Of a stretch of 64,000 nucleotides of DNA, positions 1 through 6,690 are shown one piece after another. This stretch comes from an uncultured bacterium (GTDB taxonomy: Bacteria; Bacteroidota; Bacteroidia; Bacteroidales; Bacteroidaceae). The notes under the pieces were generated by a model. That model was not told the DNA's origin. It saw nothing but the letters and a program-made list of their open reading frames with translations, and searched no databases. Made by a program: the position numbers and the translations under genes. The stretch lies in contig CAJMSE010000019.1 in NCBI GenBank assembly GCA_905216025.1, positions 1 through 64,000 on the forward strand, given 5' to 3'. Numbering within the stretch: the first letter of the stretch is position 1; each line of letters begins with the position of its first letter.

Positions 1-252
1 AGGTTATAAGGTTATGAGGTTATAAGGTTATAAGGTTATGAGGTTATGAGGTTATAAGGTTATGAGGTTATAAGGTTTTTGGGTTTTGAGGTTATTAGGT
101 TATAAGGTTATGAGGTTATGAGGTTATAAGGTTTTGGGGTTTTGAGGTTATTAGGTTATAAGGTTTTGGGGTTTTGAGGTTATTAGGTTATAAGGTTATG
201 AGGTTATAAGGTTTTGGGTTTTTGAGGTTATTAGGTTATGGGGTTTTGAGGT
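1..252. repeat. 8-bp AGGTTATR microsatellite
   Basis: About 31 near-perfect copies of the octamer AGGTTATA/G, mixed with AGGTTTTG, GGGTTTTG and AGGTTATT variants. The variants recur together in blocks of about 32 bp, so there is a second-order repeat. The array runs off the left edge of the window and stops exactly where inverted-repeat element A1 begins at 253. I see no coding potential. A smaller, decayed version lies before element A2. Confidence 0.95.
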
Positions 253-397
253 GTAGGGACAGAGTCTTGTCTTTGTCCGCAGCCCGTAAGGGCTAATTCA
301 CGTGCCGGTATGATATGCCTGTTTTATGGCCAGAGACATTCTGTTCCCATCCGAAAGCCCTTGCGGGCTGCGGCCAAAAACAAGATTATGGCCCTAC
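253..397 (+). repeat. Repeat family A, copy 1 (inverted-repeat element)
   Basis: A 145-bp element beginning GTAGGGACAGAGTC and ending GGCCCTAC. The arms contain GCAGCCCGTAAGGGCT and its near-complement AGCCCTTGCGGGCTGC, so the transcript would fold into one long hairpin with further internal pairing. Five more copies occur at 2943, 6063, 15800, 17963 and 19133. There is no coding potential. Confidence 0.9.
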
Positions 398-429
398 AAG
401 CTGATGATATTATCAATCAGAATTCCCCC

Positions 430-494
430 AAAAAGAAAGACATGGCGTCGCAGAGGACAATATATCCACTCTGCGACGCCATGTCTTTCTTTTT
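430..494. terminator. Perfect 26-bp hairpin, probable bidirectional terminator
   Basis: The arms 430-455 and 469-494 are perfectly complementary over 26 bp with a 13-nt loop. The stem is A-rich on its left edge and T-rich on its right edge, so each strand ends in a U-tract. No gene is visible directly to its left; on the minus strand it could end transcripts from the DUF3332 gene. Confidence 0.6.
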
Positions 495-559
495 CTGAAA
501 CCACCATGTCCGGAGGCCTGTGCGGCCTTCAGGAATATCCGGAGATATCCCGTCGGTCT

Positions 560-666
560 GTTACCTGCCGCGCGTCACGGTGTTACGTGCGGCAGGTAAC
601 AGTGTTACGCGTGGCACGTCACAGTGTTACACGTGGTACGTAACAATATTACGCGTGGCAGGTAAC
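560..666. repeat. Repeat family C, array 1: five 19-bp palindromes, 22-bp period
   Basis: Five units start at 560, 582, 604, 626 and 648, an exact 22-bp step. Each is 19 bp, begins GTTAC or ATTAC and ends in GTAAC or GTCAC, with core CTGCC[AG]CGC or its reverse complement. The array lies 20 bp past the stop codon of the minus-strand DUF3332 gene. The same structure recurs at 37339 and 61185. Confidence 0.9.
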
Positions 667-686
667 GCGGCTGCCGGCTTTTTCCT

Positions 687-1241
687 TTATTTCATTCCGT
701 TGGCTGCGAAGTACATTCCGCCGTTCGCTGCCATGCGCAGGTCGTAGAGTCCGGCCTCGTCCTGGGTGACGTTTATCGTGCCGCCGTCGGGCAGGTATGC
801 CTGTATGGTGCCGTCTTCGTTGAAGCGGAAGAGCTCCGTCTCCTGTCCGTCGGCCTTCATCATCCATGAGTTCTGCCCGGCGTCGTGCACGAAGTATACT
901 TTCTCGCCGTCGGGCTTGGTCACCTCATAGCCGTCTTTGAGCGTCTTCACCGCATACTGGCGGCCGTCCTTGCCCCACACGTTCTCCACGTGTCCCACGC
1001 GGGCGATGGGGTTCTGTCCGCTCCAGAACTCTACTGTGTTGAGCACCAGCAGGTCGGCGACGCCGCAGATGGCGTATGCCGGGGAGATGACGATGAACAC
1101 GAGTTCGTTTACAAACTTGTTGCTGAGGCCCTTGTTCCACGACAGCAGTTTGTTGAAGAGGTTGAACGAGCCGATGCACGAGCTCATCATCAGTGTTCCC
1201 GCCATGATGTATACGGCGGCCTTGATTGTGACTTTTCTCAT
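687..1241 (-). CDS. DUF3332 family lipoprotein
   Basis: A 184-residue protein of the DUF3332 type. A short N-terminal hydrophobic stretch ends in a lipobox-like SSC at about residues 20-22, so it is probably anchored as a lipoprotein. The segment GSFNLFNKLLSWNKGLSNKF after the cysteine is the family hallmark, followed by a hydrophobic segment (ELVFIVISPAYAICG). The C-terminal half is beta-rich with a repeated aromatic and Gly pattern. Function is unknown; the family is common in Bacteroidales envelopes. It is monocistronic, with a TATATTTG promoter box at 1330-1337 and repeat array C1 just past its stop. The family call rests on recognised sequence, not a search. Confidence 0.85.
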   Translation of the reverse strand: MRKVTIKAAVYIMAGTLMMSSCIGSFNLFNKLLSWNKGLSNKFVNELVFIVISPAYAICGVADLLVLNTVEFWSGQNPIARVGHVENVWGKDGRQYAVKTLKDGYEVTKPDGEKVYFVHDAGQNSWMMKADGQETELFRFNEDGTIQAYLPDGGTINVTQDEAGLYDLRMAANGGMYFAANGMK

Positions 1242-1329
1242 AATGAATCTCTTTTTTAAAGGTGTTACATAATTGTTTGTTTTTCTCTTGCGCGGCGGAG
1301 GTGAAGTGTGAACCGGCCGCCACGCCCTG

Positions 1330-1337
1330 CAAATATA
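1330..1337 (-). promoter_or_regulatory. Promoter -7 box for DUF3332 gene
   Basis: On the minus strand this reads TATATTTG, matching the Bacteroidota TAnnTTTG -7 element, 89 bp before the start codon. I see no clear -33 TTTG. Confidence 0.45.
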
Positions 1338-1395
1338 GCAATAGAGGCCGTAAAATCCGCCGGTAGGGCGCGTTATTTTAGGATTTTTGTGTTTT

Positions 1396-1598
1396 TAAAC
1401 GCAAAGAGACAGAGCCGCTGAGGAGGTTAAACGCAAAGGCGCAAAGACGCAAAGGAGGTTTTAAGAATATCTGAACACAGAGACACGGAGACACAGAGGA
1501 GGTTAAACGCAAAGGCGCAAAGACGCAAAGATTTCTCTGTGTCTCCGTGTCTCTGTGTTCAGATATTCTCTTAAAATCCTTTGCGTCTTTGCGTTTAC
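1396..1598. repeat. Repeat family G, copy 1: nested fold-back
   Basis: Two copies of AAACGCAAAGGCGCAAAGACG plus perfect 34-nt inverted arms (1465-1498 and 1535-1568) made of ACAGAGACACGGAGACACAG-like sequence. An outer pair, GCAAAGACGCAAAGG against CCTTTGCGTCTTTGC, extends the stem. The whole could extrude as a cruciform. Related pieces are at 47934 and 55694. There is no coding potential. Confidence 0.85.
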
Positions 1599-1673
1599 CC
1601 CCTCCTGCGCCTCGAAGTGTTAAATATCCCTAACCCCACGAGCCTTTCGCTTTATTTTTATAACTTAGCAGCA

Positions 1674-2822
1674 ATGAACAAGCGAAGGACAAAACGTATG
1701 ACTATCATCAGACTATTCATCGCCGCCATGCTCATCGTGGCGGCACTGCCGGCATCAGCGCGCGGCACGTTCCGCCCCGGCGCCATCTGGAAAGACAACC
1801 GCGGGCAGCACATCAATGCCCACGGCGGCGGAGTGATATACCACAAAGGCACGTACTACTGGTATGGCGAGCACAAGGCCGACAGCACCAGCGCGGCCAT
1901 GGTGGGCGTGACGTGCTACTCGTCGAAGAACCTCACCGACTGGAAATACCGCGGCGTGGCGCTGCCCGTGACCGATGAGCGCGGCCACGACATCGAGCGC
2001 GGCTGCGTGCTCGAGCGCCCGAAGGTGATATACTGCCGTGCCACGGGCAAGTTTGTCATGTGGTTCCACCTCGAACTGAAGGGCCGCGGCTACGGTGCGG
2101 CACGCTACGGCGTGGCCGTGAGCGACACCCCGACGGGCCCGTTCCGCTATCTGCGGTCGGGCAGGGTGAACCCCGGCCGCCGGCCGGTAGATTTCAACCC
2201 GGCAGACACCGTGTGCATAGCCGCCGCACTGGCCGAGGGCGACGGACTGAAATGGTGGGGCCCGCTGTGGCGCCGCCTCGTGACCAACGGCCTCTATAAC
2301 GAGCGCGACCTCGACGGCGGACAGATGGCGCGCGACCAGACCGTGTTCGTCGACGACGACGGAAAGGCGTATCACATATACTCGTCGGAGGAGAACATGA
2401 CGCTGAACATCGCAGAACTGACGCCCGACTACACGGCGCACACCGGACGCTACGTGCGCGTGGCGCCGGGAGGGCAGAACGAGGCCCCCACGATATTCCG
2501 CCGCGACGGCCGCTACTGGATGATAACGAGCGGATGCACGGGCTGGGCGCCCAACAAGGCGCGCATGTTCACGGCCGATAGCATCTTCGGCCCGTGGCGC
2601 CAGCTGCCTAATCCCTGCACCGGTCCGGATGCCGACATCACCTTCGGCGGGCAGGGCACGTATGTGCTGAAGGTCGAAGGGGCTGCCGACCGCTTCATCT
2701 TCATGGCCGACATCTGGCGGCCGGAGCACCCGTCCGACGCCCGCTATATATGGCTTCCGATAGAGTTTGAGGCCGGCGTGCCCGTGGTGAGATGGCGCGG
2801 GGAGTGGAAACTGGGGTTGTGA
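1674..2822 (+). CDS. Glycoside hydrolase family 43, secreted
   Basis: A 382-residue secreted glycosidase of the five-bladed beta-propeller GH43 type. The opening blade shows INAHGGGVIYHKGTYYWYGE, a typical GH43 pattern with an early catalytic-base region, and later blades carry RDQTVFVDDDGKAYHIYSSE and NEAPTIFRRDGRYWMITSG. Family members cleave arabinose, xylose or galactose side chains; the substrate here cannot be told. A signal peptide follows the start (IIRLFIAAMLIVAALPASA). I chose ATG 1674 over the upstream in-frame 1581, which lies in repeat G1; ATG 1698 is an alternative. The stop codon overlaps the start of an AGGTTATG microsatellite. Confidence 0.85.
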   Translation: MNKRRTKRMTIIRLFIAAMLIVAALPASARGTFRPGAIWKDNRGQHINAHGGGVIYHKGTYYWYGEHKADSTSAAMVGVTCYSSKNLTDWKYRGVALPVTDERGHDIERGCVLERPKVIYCRATGKFVMWFHLELKGRGYGAARYGVAVSDTPTGPFRYLRSGRVNPGRRPVDFNPADTVCIAAALAEGDGLKWWGPLWRRLVTNGLYNERDLDGGQMARDQTVFVDDDGKAYHIYSSEENMTLNIAELTPDYTAHTGRYVRVAPGGQNEAPTIFRRDGRYWMITSGCTGWAPNKARMFTADSIFGPWRQLPNPCTGPDADITFGGQGTYVLKVEGAADRFIFMADIWRPEHPSDARYIWLPIEFEAGVPVVRWRGEWKLGL

Positions 2823-2912
2823 GGTTATGGGGTGTCAGGTTATGAGGTGTCAGGTTATGAGGTGGAAGGTTATGGGTTGTGAGGTTATGGGGTTATGAGG
2901 TTTTGAGGTTGC
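2819..2912. repeat. Degenerate AGGTTATG microsatellite
   Basis: About eleven decayed 7-8 bp units (AGGTTATG, AGGTGTC, GGGTTATG, AGGTTTTG) start at the GH43 stop codon and run to 2912, 30 bp before element A2. It is the same motif as the array at 1-252. Confidence 0.85.
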
Positions 2913-2942
2913 TGCGCAGTGTGTTTTTATGGTCGTTGCGTT

Positions 2943-3108
2943 GTAGGGCCGGAGTCTCGTCTTTGGCCGTAGCCCGTAAGGGCTAATCCATGAACCTGCC
3001 GGAAGAATGTCATTCCTTTCCAATCCCTATATCTCAGACTTTATATGACCGTCCGTCCGTGGGGTTAGCCCTTGCGGGCTGCGGCCAAAGACGAGACTCT
3101 GGCCCTAC
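2943..3108 (+). repeat. Repeat family A, copy 2
   Basis: The longest copy at 166 bp, with the same GTAGGGCC...GGCCCTAC ends and AGCCCGTAAGGGCT / AGCCCTTGCGGGCT arms. The central part differs from the other copies, while both arms are kept, which suggests the paired ends are the conserved feature. Confidence 0.88.
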
Positions 3109-3155
3109 AGGTCCGCGTGCGGCAGTCTCCCGCATGGCTTCTCCTCCCCGAAAAT

Positions 3156-3186
3156 TTTGCAGCTTCGTTTTTATTCATTACCTTTG
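3156..3186 (+). promoter_or_regulatory. Consensus promoter TTTG-N19-TACCTTTG
   Basis: TTTG at 3156-3159 and TACCTTTG at 3179-3186 are separated by exactly 19 bp, the Bacteroidota sigma consensus. Transcription should start near 3193, about 315 nt before the first credible start codon (3508), so the transcript has a long untranslated front or is a separate small RNA. Confidence 0.75.
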
Positions 3187-3192
3187 CAGGCA

Positions 3193-3507
3193 GAGACAGC
3201 GGAAAGGCATTTCCCCGCTCTTTGTCTATCATGATATTCAGGACTGAAGTCCTTGTTCCCGTTGTCAGGGAACCGCCAAGGCCATCAATGTACTATAAGC
3301 AGGAGAAGACATTTCTGTGTCCGTAAAGGGCGTGGAGTGTCCTTGCCTGTTCGTGCGCGTGGCCTGCCGTCGGCAGGCATAGCAGTAGATAGGCATGTGG
3401 CGGGGCGGCATATTCCCGTTGTCAGTCATTCAGAACTCCAACACCTCCGTATCCCTCTGCCGGCGGGACGGCCGCAGGCGGACGGGCGGGGAATAACGGG
3501 AAAGAGC
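3193..3507 (+). ncRNA. Candidate structured leader or small RNA
   Basis: This 315-nt stretch follows a consensus promoter and has no convincing reading frame. Visible hairpins include GGAAAGGCATTTCC (within 3200-3220), AGGACTGAAGTCCT (3239-3252), GTTCCCGTTGTCAGGGAAC (3255-3273) and GCCTGCCGTCGGCAGGC (3362-3378). It could be a regulatory leader for the XRE gene at 3508 or a free RNA. I recognise no known family, and there is no clear terminator before 3508. Confidence 0.35.
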
Positions 3508-3744
3508 ATGATAAACATCGGACAAAGCATCAAAGACGAACTCGACCGTCAGGAGCGCAGCATCAGCTGGCTCGCGCGGAACCTTAACCGCGACCGCACC
3601 GTAGTATACCGCATCATACGCGGCAACAGCATCGACACCGCACTGCTGGCAAGCATCTCGCGGATTCTCCGTCACGACTTCTTCACCGACCTCTCGGAAG
3701 ACCTTGGAATCACCGACCGTGACAGAAACGACACGGAAACGTAA
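3508..3744 (+). CDS. Small XRE-type helix-turn-helix protein
   Basis: A 78-residue protein with a compact Cro/XRE fold: helix 2 and recognition helix in ISWLARNLNRDRTVVYRIIR, then SIDTALLASISRILRHDFF. Similar short HTH proteins are widespread in Bacteroidales, usually without a known target. I chose ATG 3508 because upstream in-frame sequence (from 3253) is non-protein-like and lies in a probable leader. No toxin gene is adjacent, so it is not an obvious antitoxin. It sits 100 bp upstream of the propeller gene, which has its own promoter box. The role is unknown; DNA binding is likely. Confidence 0.75.
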   Translation: MINIGQSIKDELDRQERSISWLARNLNRDRTVVYRIIRGNSIDTALLASISRILRHDFFTDLSEDLGITDRDRNDTET

Positions 3745-3788
3745 CATTTGCGCCACACCTTTTTCTGCCGCCTTGCATGGAAAAGGCA

Positions 3789-3796
3789 TATCTTTG
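3789..3796 (+). promoter_or_regulatory. Promoter -7 box for propeller protein gene
   Basis: TATCTTTG matches TAnnTTTG and lies 48 bp before ATG 3844. No clean -33 TTTG is seen at the ideal spacing. Confidence 0.5.
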
Positions 3797-3843
3797 CATC
3801 GGAATTTAAAAGTATTTACCATTTATTAAAACATTGCAACCCG

Positions 3844-4818
3844 ATGAAGAAGATGTTATCGGTTTTCGGTGCATTGCTCATGGCGGCAGCACCGTCGTCG
3901 GCGCAGGTAGACTACTCAGTGGTGTCGGTAAACGAAGAGTCTGGAATGGAGTTCACACGCATAACCTCCGAGAACGACTATGTGTGCATGCCGGAAGTGC
4001 ACCGCTCGGGAAGCACGGTCAACTGGCTGTCGAACCGTATACTCGACATCTCCACCGACGGCACCCAGCTGGCCTATCTGTCGGCCCGTAACAACACATC
4101 CAACATATTTATAAAGGATATCGGGAAGCAGGGCAGCAGTGTGCAGCGCACCAACAGGCAGGCCGTGCTCGACTTCTCATACTCTCCCGACGGCAAATAC
4201 ATCTGCTTCTCGGAGCAGAGCGGCCGCTATAATCAGATATTCCAGACAGGAGCGCGCACCGGATACGTATGCCGCCAGATAACGGGTAACAACCAGGACT
4301 ATTCTCCCGTATACTCGGCAGACATGAAAAACATATTCTTCGCGCGGCAGGAGACCAACGGCGTGAGCGTCTGGAGCTACAACATATCAAACAATTTCCT
4401 CTCGAGCTACACTAAGGGCATGAACCCGTGCCCCGTGTCAGGGCAGACATCGATACTCTGCACGCGGGTGAACGCGCAGGGCAACGGCGAGATATGGCGC
4501 GTAGACTACTCTACCGGCACGGAGGAGTGCATCCTCTCGGCGCCCGACCGCAGCTTCACCACGCCGTCGCTCTCTCCCGACGGGCGGTGGATTCTCGCCG
4601 TGGGAAGCAACGTGCTCTCTGCCGGAACGTTCATGTATGCCAACACCGACATCTTCGTATGCCGCACCGACGGCACACAGCTCACCCAGCTGACGTATCA
4701 TGCGGCCGACGACCTCAGTCCCGTGTGGAGCCGCGACGGACGGTATATATACTTCATCTCGCAGCGCGGAAGCGCCGAGGCCGCCGCGAACGTGTGGCGC
4801 ATGACATTCGCGTATTGA
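3844..4818 (+). CDS. Secreted TolB-like (PD40) beta-propeller protein
   Basis: A 324-residue protein with signal peptide MKKMLSVFGALLMAAAPSSA. It carries repeated WD40-like PD40 motifs: LDISTDGTQLAYLSARN, DFSYSPDGKYICFSEQS, SPVYSADMKNIFFARQ, TPSLSPDGRWILAVGS and SPVWSRDGRYIYFISQR. The S/SPDG(R/K) plus aromatic pattern defines each blade. Such proteins act in the periplasm or at the outer membrane, usually as binding scaffolds; no enzyme motif is seen. The in-frame ATG at 3748 is rejected because the signal peptide and the promoter at 3789 point to 3844. The barrel gene 45 bp downstream is probably cotranscribed. Confidence 0.8.
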   Translation: MKKMLSVFGALLMAAAPSSAQVDYSVVSVNEESGMEFTRITSENDYVCMPEVHRSGSTVNWLSNRILDISTDGTQLAYLSARNNTSNIFIKDIGKQGSSVQRTNRQAVLDFSYSPDGKYICFSEQSGRYNQIFQTGARTGYVCRQITGNNQDYSPVYSADMKNIFFARQETNGVSVWSYNISNNFLSSYTKGMNPCPVSGQTSILCTRVNAQGNGEIWRVDYSTGTEECILSAPDRSFTTPSLSPDGRWILAVGSNVLSAGTFMYANTDIFVCRTDGTQLTQLTYHAADDLSPVWSRDGRYIYFISQRGSAEAAANVWRMTFAY

Positions 4819-4863
4819 CACATATAAAGCTAAATACAATATTAATTTAAACATTAGGAAAAC

Positions 4864-5607
4864 ATGAAAATGACTAAATTGTTTATCGCCGCAGCAATGT
4901 TGGCAGTGAGTGTGACGGCGTCGGCCCAGTTTACGAACACTTCAAGGAAAGGCCAGGCAAAGACTGTGAGTACCAAGGGGTGGGAGACATTCTATTTGCA
5001 GTGGAATCCGAGTTCATTCTCTATTGATTTGAAGAATGCTGATGACCAGTCGTTCACAGGCTTCTCGGTAGGCTATAGCAAAGCGTTTGGTGTATCAAGG
5101 ACAACACCTTTGTTCCTTGAAGTTGGTGCTGCGCTGCAGTATTCGCACTATACGGAAGAAGGAGATGTCTTCATGTATTTTTACGATGAGGAATATGGAG
5201 ATGTTGATTATGATATAGTAGATGGTGAGGAGAAGTTCAATATGTTTTCCGTGAAGGTTCCGGTAAACCTTCTTTATAAGTTCCAAATACCTAATAGCTC
5301 TGTCTCTTTGCTTCCTTTCGTTGGTGCGACTTTGCGTTGTAATGCGAGTGCGAAGAAAAAAGTAAGCGTTACGGATGAGGACTATGAGTTGGATGGAATA
5401 GAAGATACGGAGTACGATTTGTTTGATAAGGATGATATGGGCAGCAAGTCGAAATGGAAGCGTTTTCAGATAGGATGGCAGATAGGAGTAAACGCGCACT
5501 TCGGCGAGAACTTCCTTGTTGGTCTTTCTTACGGTTCGGATTTCTCCGAGATATGCAAGAAGACAAAGATCAGCACCACATCCGTCACTCTTGGATATCG
5601 TTTCTGA
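4864..5607 (+). CDS. Outer-membrane beta-barrel protein
   Basis: A 247-residue porin-like protein. A signal peptide (KLFIAAAMLAVSVTASA) is followed by alternating polar/non-polar beta strands and acidic loops, and the chain ends in TTSVTLGYRF, with the terminal Phe typical of barrels inserted by BAM. It resembles the OMP_b-brl group of Bacteroidota. Its codons are clearly more AT-rich than those of its neighbours, especially at 5080-5460. It probably forms a two-gene unit with the propeller gene upstream. The substrate or partner is unknown. Confidence 0.75.
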   Translation: MKMTKLFIAAAMLAVSVTASAQFTNTSRKGQAKTVSTKGWETFYLQWNPSSFSIDLKNADDQSFTGFSVGYSKAFGVSRTTPLFLEVGAALQYSHYTEEGDVFMYFYDEEYGDVDYDIVDGEEKFNMFSVKVPVNLLYKFQIPNSSVSLLPFVGATLRCNASAKKKVSVTDEDYELDGIEDTEYDLFDKDDMGSKSKWKRFQIGWQIGVNAHFGENFLVGLSYGSDFSEICKKTKISTTSVTLGYRF

Positions 5608-5650
5608 TACGGAATGGCTATAGAGCATAAGTAGATAATAATACAGGCAA

Positions 5651-5672
5651 ACTGTTGTGAAACAGATTTTTT
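5651..5672 (+). terminator. Weak hairpin plus T-run after barrel gene
   Basis: CTGTT-GTGA-AACAG is followed by ATTTTTT, 45 bp past the barrel stop codon. A second possible pairing is CCTCCGG (5678-5684) with CCGGAGG (5721-5727) before TTTTTT. Either could end the transcript. Confidence 0.4.
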
Positions 5673-5900
5673 CCCTTCCTCCGGGCGTGACCGGTAATTG
5701 AGTTTTAAGTGAAAGTCAGTCCGGAGGTTTTTTGTTAACACAGGCGCATCATTTTATTTCACTCAAAAAAGATGCCTAAGCGGTGCTTGGAGATCGTCGG
5801 TCGGCCGTTCCCGATAGTCTCCCTGCACCGCTTTCTTATTTTGACGGATGCTGCGGAACAATCGTAATCAGCCGCGGCCGGGCGGTCAAAATCTACAAAC

Positions 5901-5982
5901 GACCGAACGAAATGCTCACAAATGACCGAATAAAACAGTCTCAAATGACCGAATAAATCGCCCACAAATGACCGAATTTAGT
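5901..5982. repeat. Repeat family E: 23-bp tandem GACCGAA array
   Basis: GACCGAA recurs at 5901, 5924, 5947 and 5970, an exact 23-bp period, with the intervening sequence partly conserved (ATAAA...CNCAAAT). The surrounding 5608-6328 stretch has no credible gene; it holds this array, element A3 and the tRNA terminator. The minus-strand open frame across it (5759-5965) is only a reading of the repeat. Confidence 0.8.
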
Positions 5983-6062
5983 CCAAGATGCCGATAAAAT
6001 CAAGGTCTTTGTCATCCCCATAGGTTGGGGTCAGTAGGAGAATTCGTGGTGACCGGATTGAG

Positions 6063-6207
6063 GTAGGGACAGAGTCTTGTCTTTGTCCGCAGCCCGTAAG
6101 GGCTAATTCACGTGCAGATATGATATTCATGCTTTATGGACAAAGACCTTATAGTACCATCCAAAAGCCCTTGCGGGCTGCGGCCAAAAACGAGATTATG
6201 GCCCTAC
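6063..6207 (+). repeat. Repeat family A, copy 3
   Basis: A 145-bp copy almost identical in layout to A1, including the shared right flank AGCTGATGATATTAT. The left flank GGTGACCGGATTGAGGT also occurs, in reverse, beside copy A5, so the element or its target is longer than the core. Confidence 0.9.
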
Positions 6208-6281
6208 AAAGCTGATGATATTATATAAGCTTTGATTTTCTACCGGCCGATAGGCTGCCTCAGAGACTGAAATAGCCAAAA

Positions 6282-6325
6282 GAGAAAGTGCTGACATCTT
6301 GTTTCCAAGTTGTCAGCACTTTCTC
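6282..6325 (-). terminator. Terminator of tRNA-CAU
   Basis: A perfect 15-bp stem (6282-6296 with 6311-6325), extended inward with one mismatch. On the minus strand it is followed by TTTTGG. It starts 4 bp past the tRNA 3' end. Confidence 0.75.
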
Positions 6326-6328
6326 GTG

Positions 6329-6402
6329 TGGGCCATCTAGGGCTTGAACCTAGGACCTCCAGATTATGAGTCTGTTGCTCTAACCAACTGAGCTAAAAGC
6401 CC
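6329..6402 (-). tRNA. tRNA with CAU anticodon (Met elongator or Ile2)
   Basis: The minus strand folds as a 74-nt tRNA: acceptor GGGCTTT/ATGGCCC (one T-T mismatch), D arm GCTCAGTTGGTTAGAGC, anticodon loop CTCATAA and T arm CTAGGTTCAAGCCCTAG. The discriminator base is A and CCA is not encoded. CAU can be elongator Met or lysidine-modified Ile2, and I cannot separate them by eye; D-arm details make an initiator tRNA unlikely. A TACCTTTG promoter box lies upstream. Confidence 0.95.
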
Positions 6403-6435
6403 GTGAAAACCTCGTCGGTGACTGATTTCTGGGTG

Positions 6436-6443
6436 CAAAGGTA
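6436..6443 (-). promoter_or_regulatory. Promoter -7 box for tRNA-CAU
   Basis: TACCTTTG on the minus strand, 34 bp before the mature tRNA 5' end. Confidence 0.6.
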
Positions 6444-6529
6444 CGTTTAATAAATCAATTATGCAAATTTTTTAAGTAAAAAGAAACTAAATAATTTGCC
6501 GGGGCTTGCCCGTTACGCCCTTTTTTGAC

Positions 6530-6537
6530 TAACTTTG
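6530..6537 (+). promoter_or_regulatory. Promoter -7 box for Ca2+ ATPase operon
   Basis: TAACTTTG matches TAnnTTTG, with TTG at 6506-6508 about 21 bp upstream. The leader to ATG 6691 is about 145 nt. Confidence 0.55.
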
Positions 6538-6541
6538 CAAG

Positions 6542-6660
6542 TATCTGCCGCCCTTCGGACATGAGATGTCGGGGCTACGGCGGTCATCAGCCGGCTCTTC
6601 AGGCATGAAAGGGCCGGGTGGCGGCAGATATATGCCGCCCTTTAGGGTATGAAAGATTAA
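6542..6660 (+). promoter_or_regulatory. Structured 5' leader of ATPase gene
   Basis: TATCTGCCGCCC (6542-6553) pairs with GGGTGGCGGCAGATA (6616-6630) with a bulge, and CCGCCCTT...ATGA motifs recur at 6548, 6607 (reversed) and 6634. It could be a metal- or termination-responsive leader, or just a small repeat. I recognise no known riboswitch. Confidence 0.3.
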
Positions 6661-6690
6661 GGATAAGACATAAGAAAGAATCATTGGAGT

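Noticed and set aside
1..252. CRISPR array
   Set aside because: The repeats are 8 bp, contiguous and without unique spacers, so this is a microsatellite. No cas gene is in the window.
560..666. CRISPR-like array
   Set aside because: The 19-bp units are separated by 3 nt only, far too short for spacers, and the units differ from each other.
1755..2729. 324-residue minus-strand open frame across GH43
   Set aside because: It is a complement shadow in GC-rich sequence; the plus strand has the GH43 motifs and signal peptide.
3253..3507. Longer form of the XRE protein
   Set aside because: The upstream residues are Arg/Pro/Gly-rich without structure, and the region looks like a non-coding leader.
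5759..5965. 68-residue minus-strand frame
   Set aside because: Most of it is a translation of the 23-bp tandem repeat; no start signal or promoter is seen.
6329..6402. Integration site with attached island at tRNA-CAU
   Set aside because: No integrase or direct repeat of the tRNA 3' end is seen within the window.
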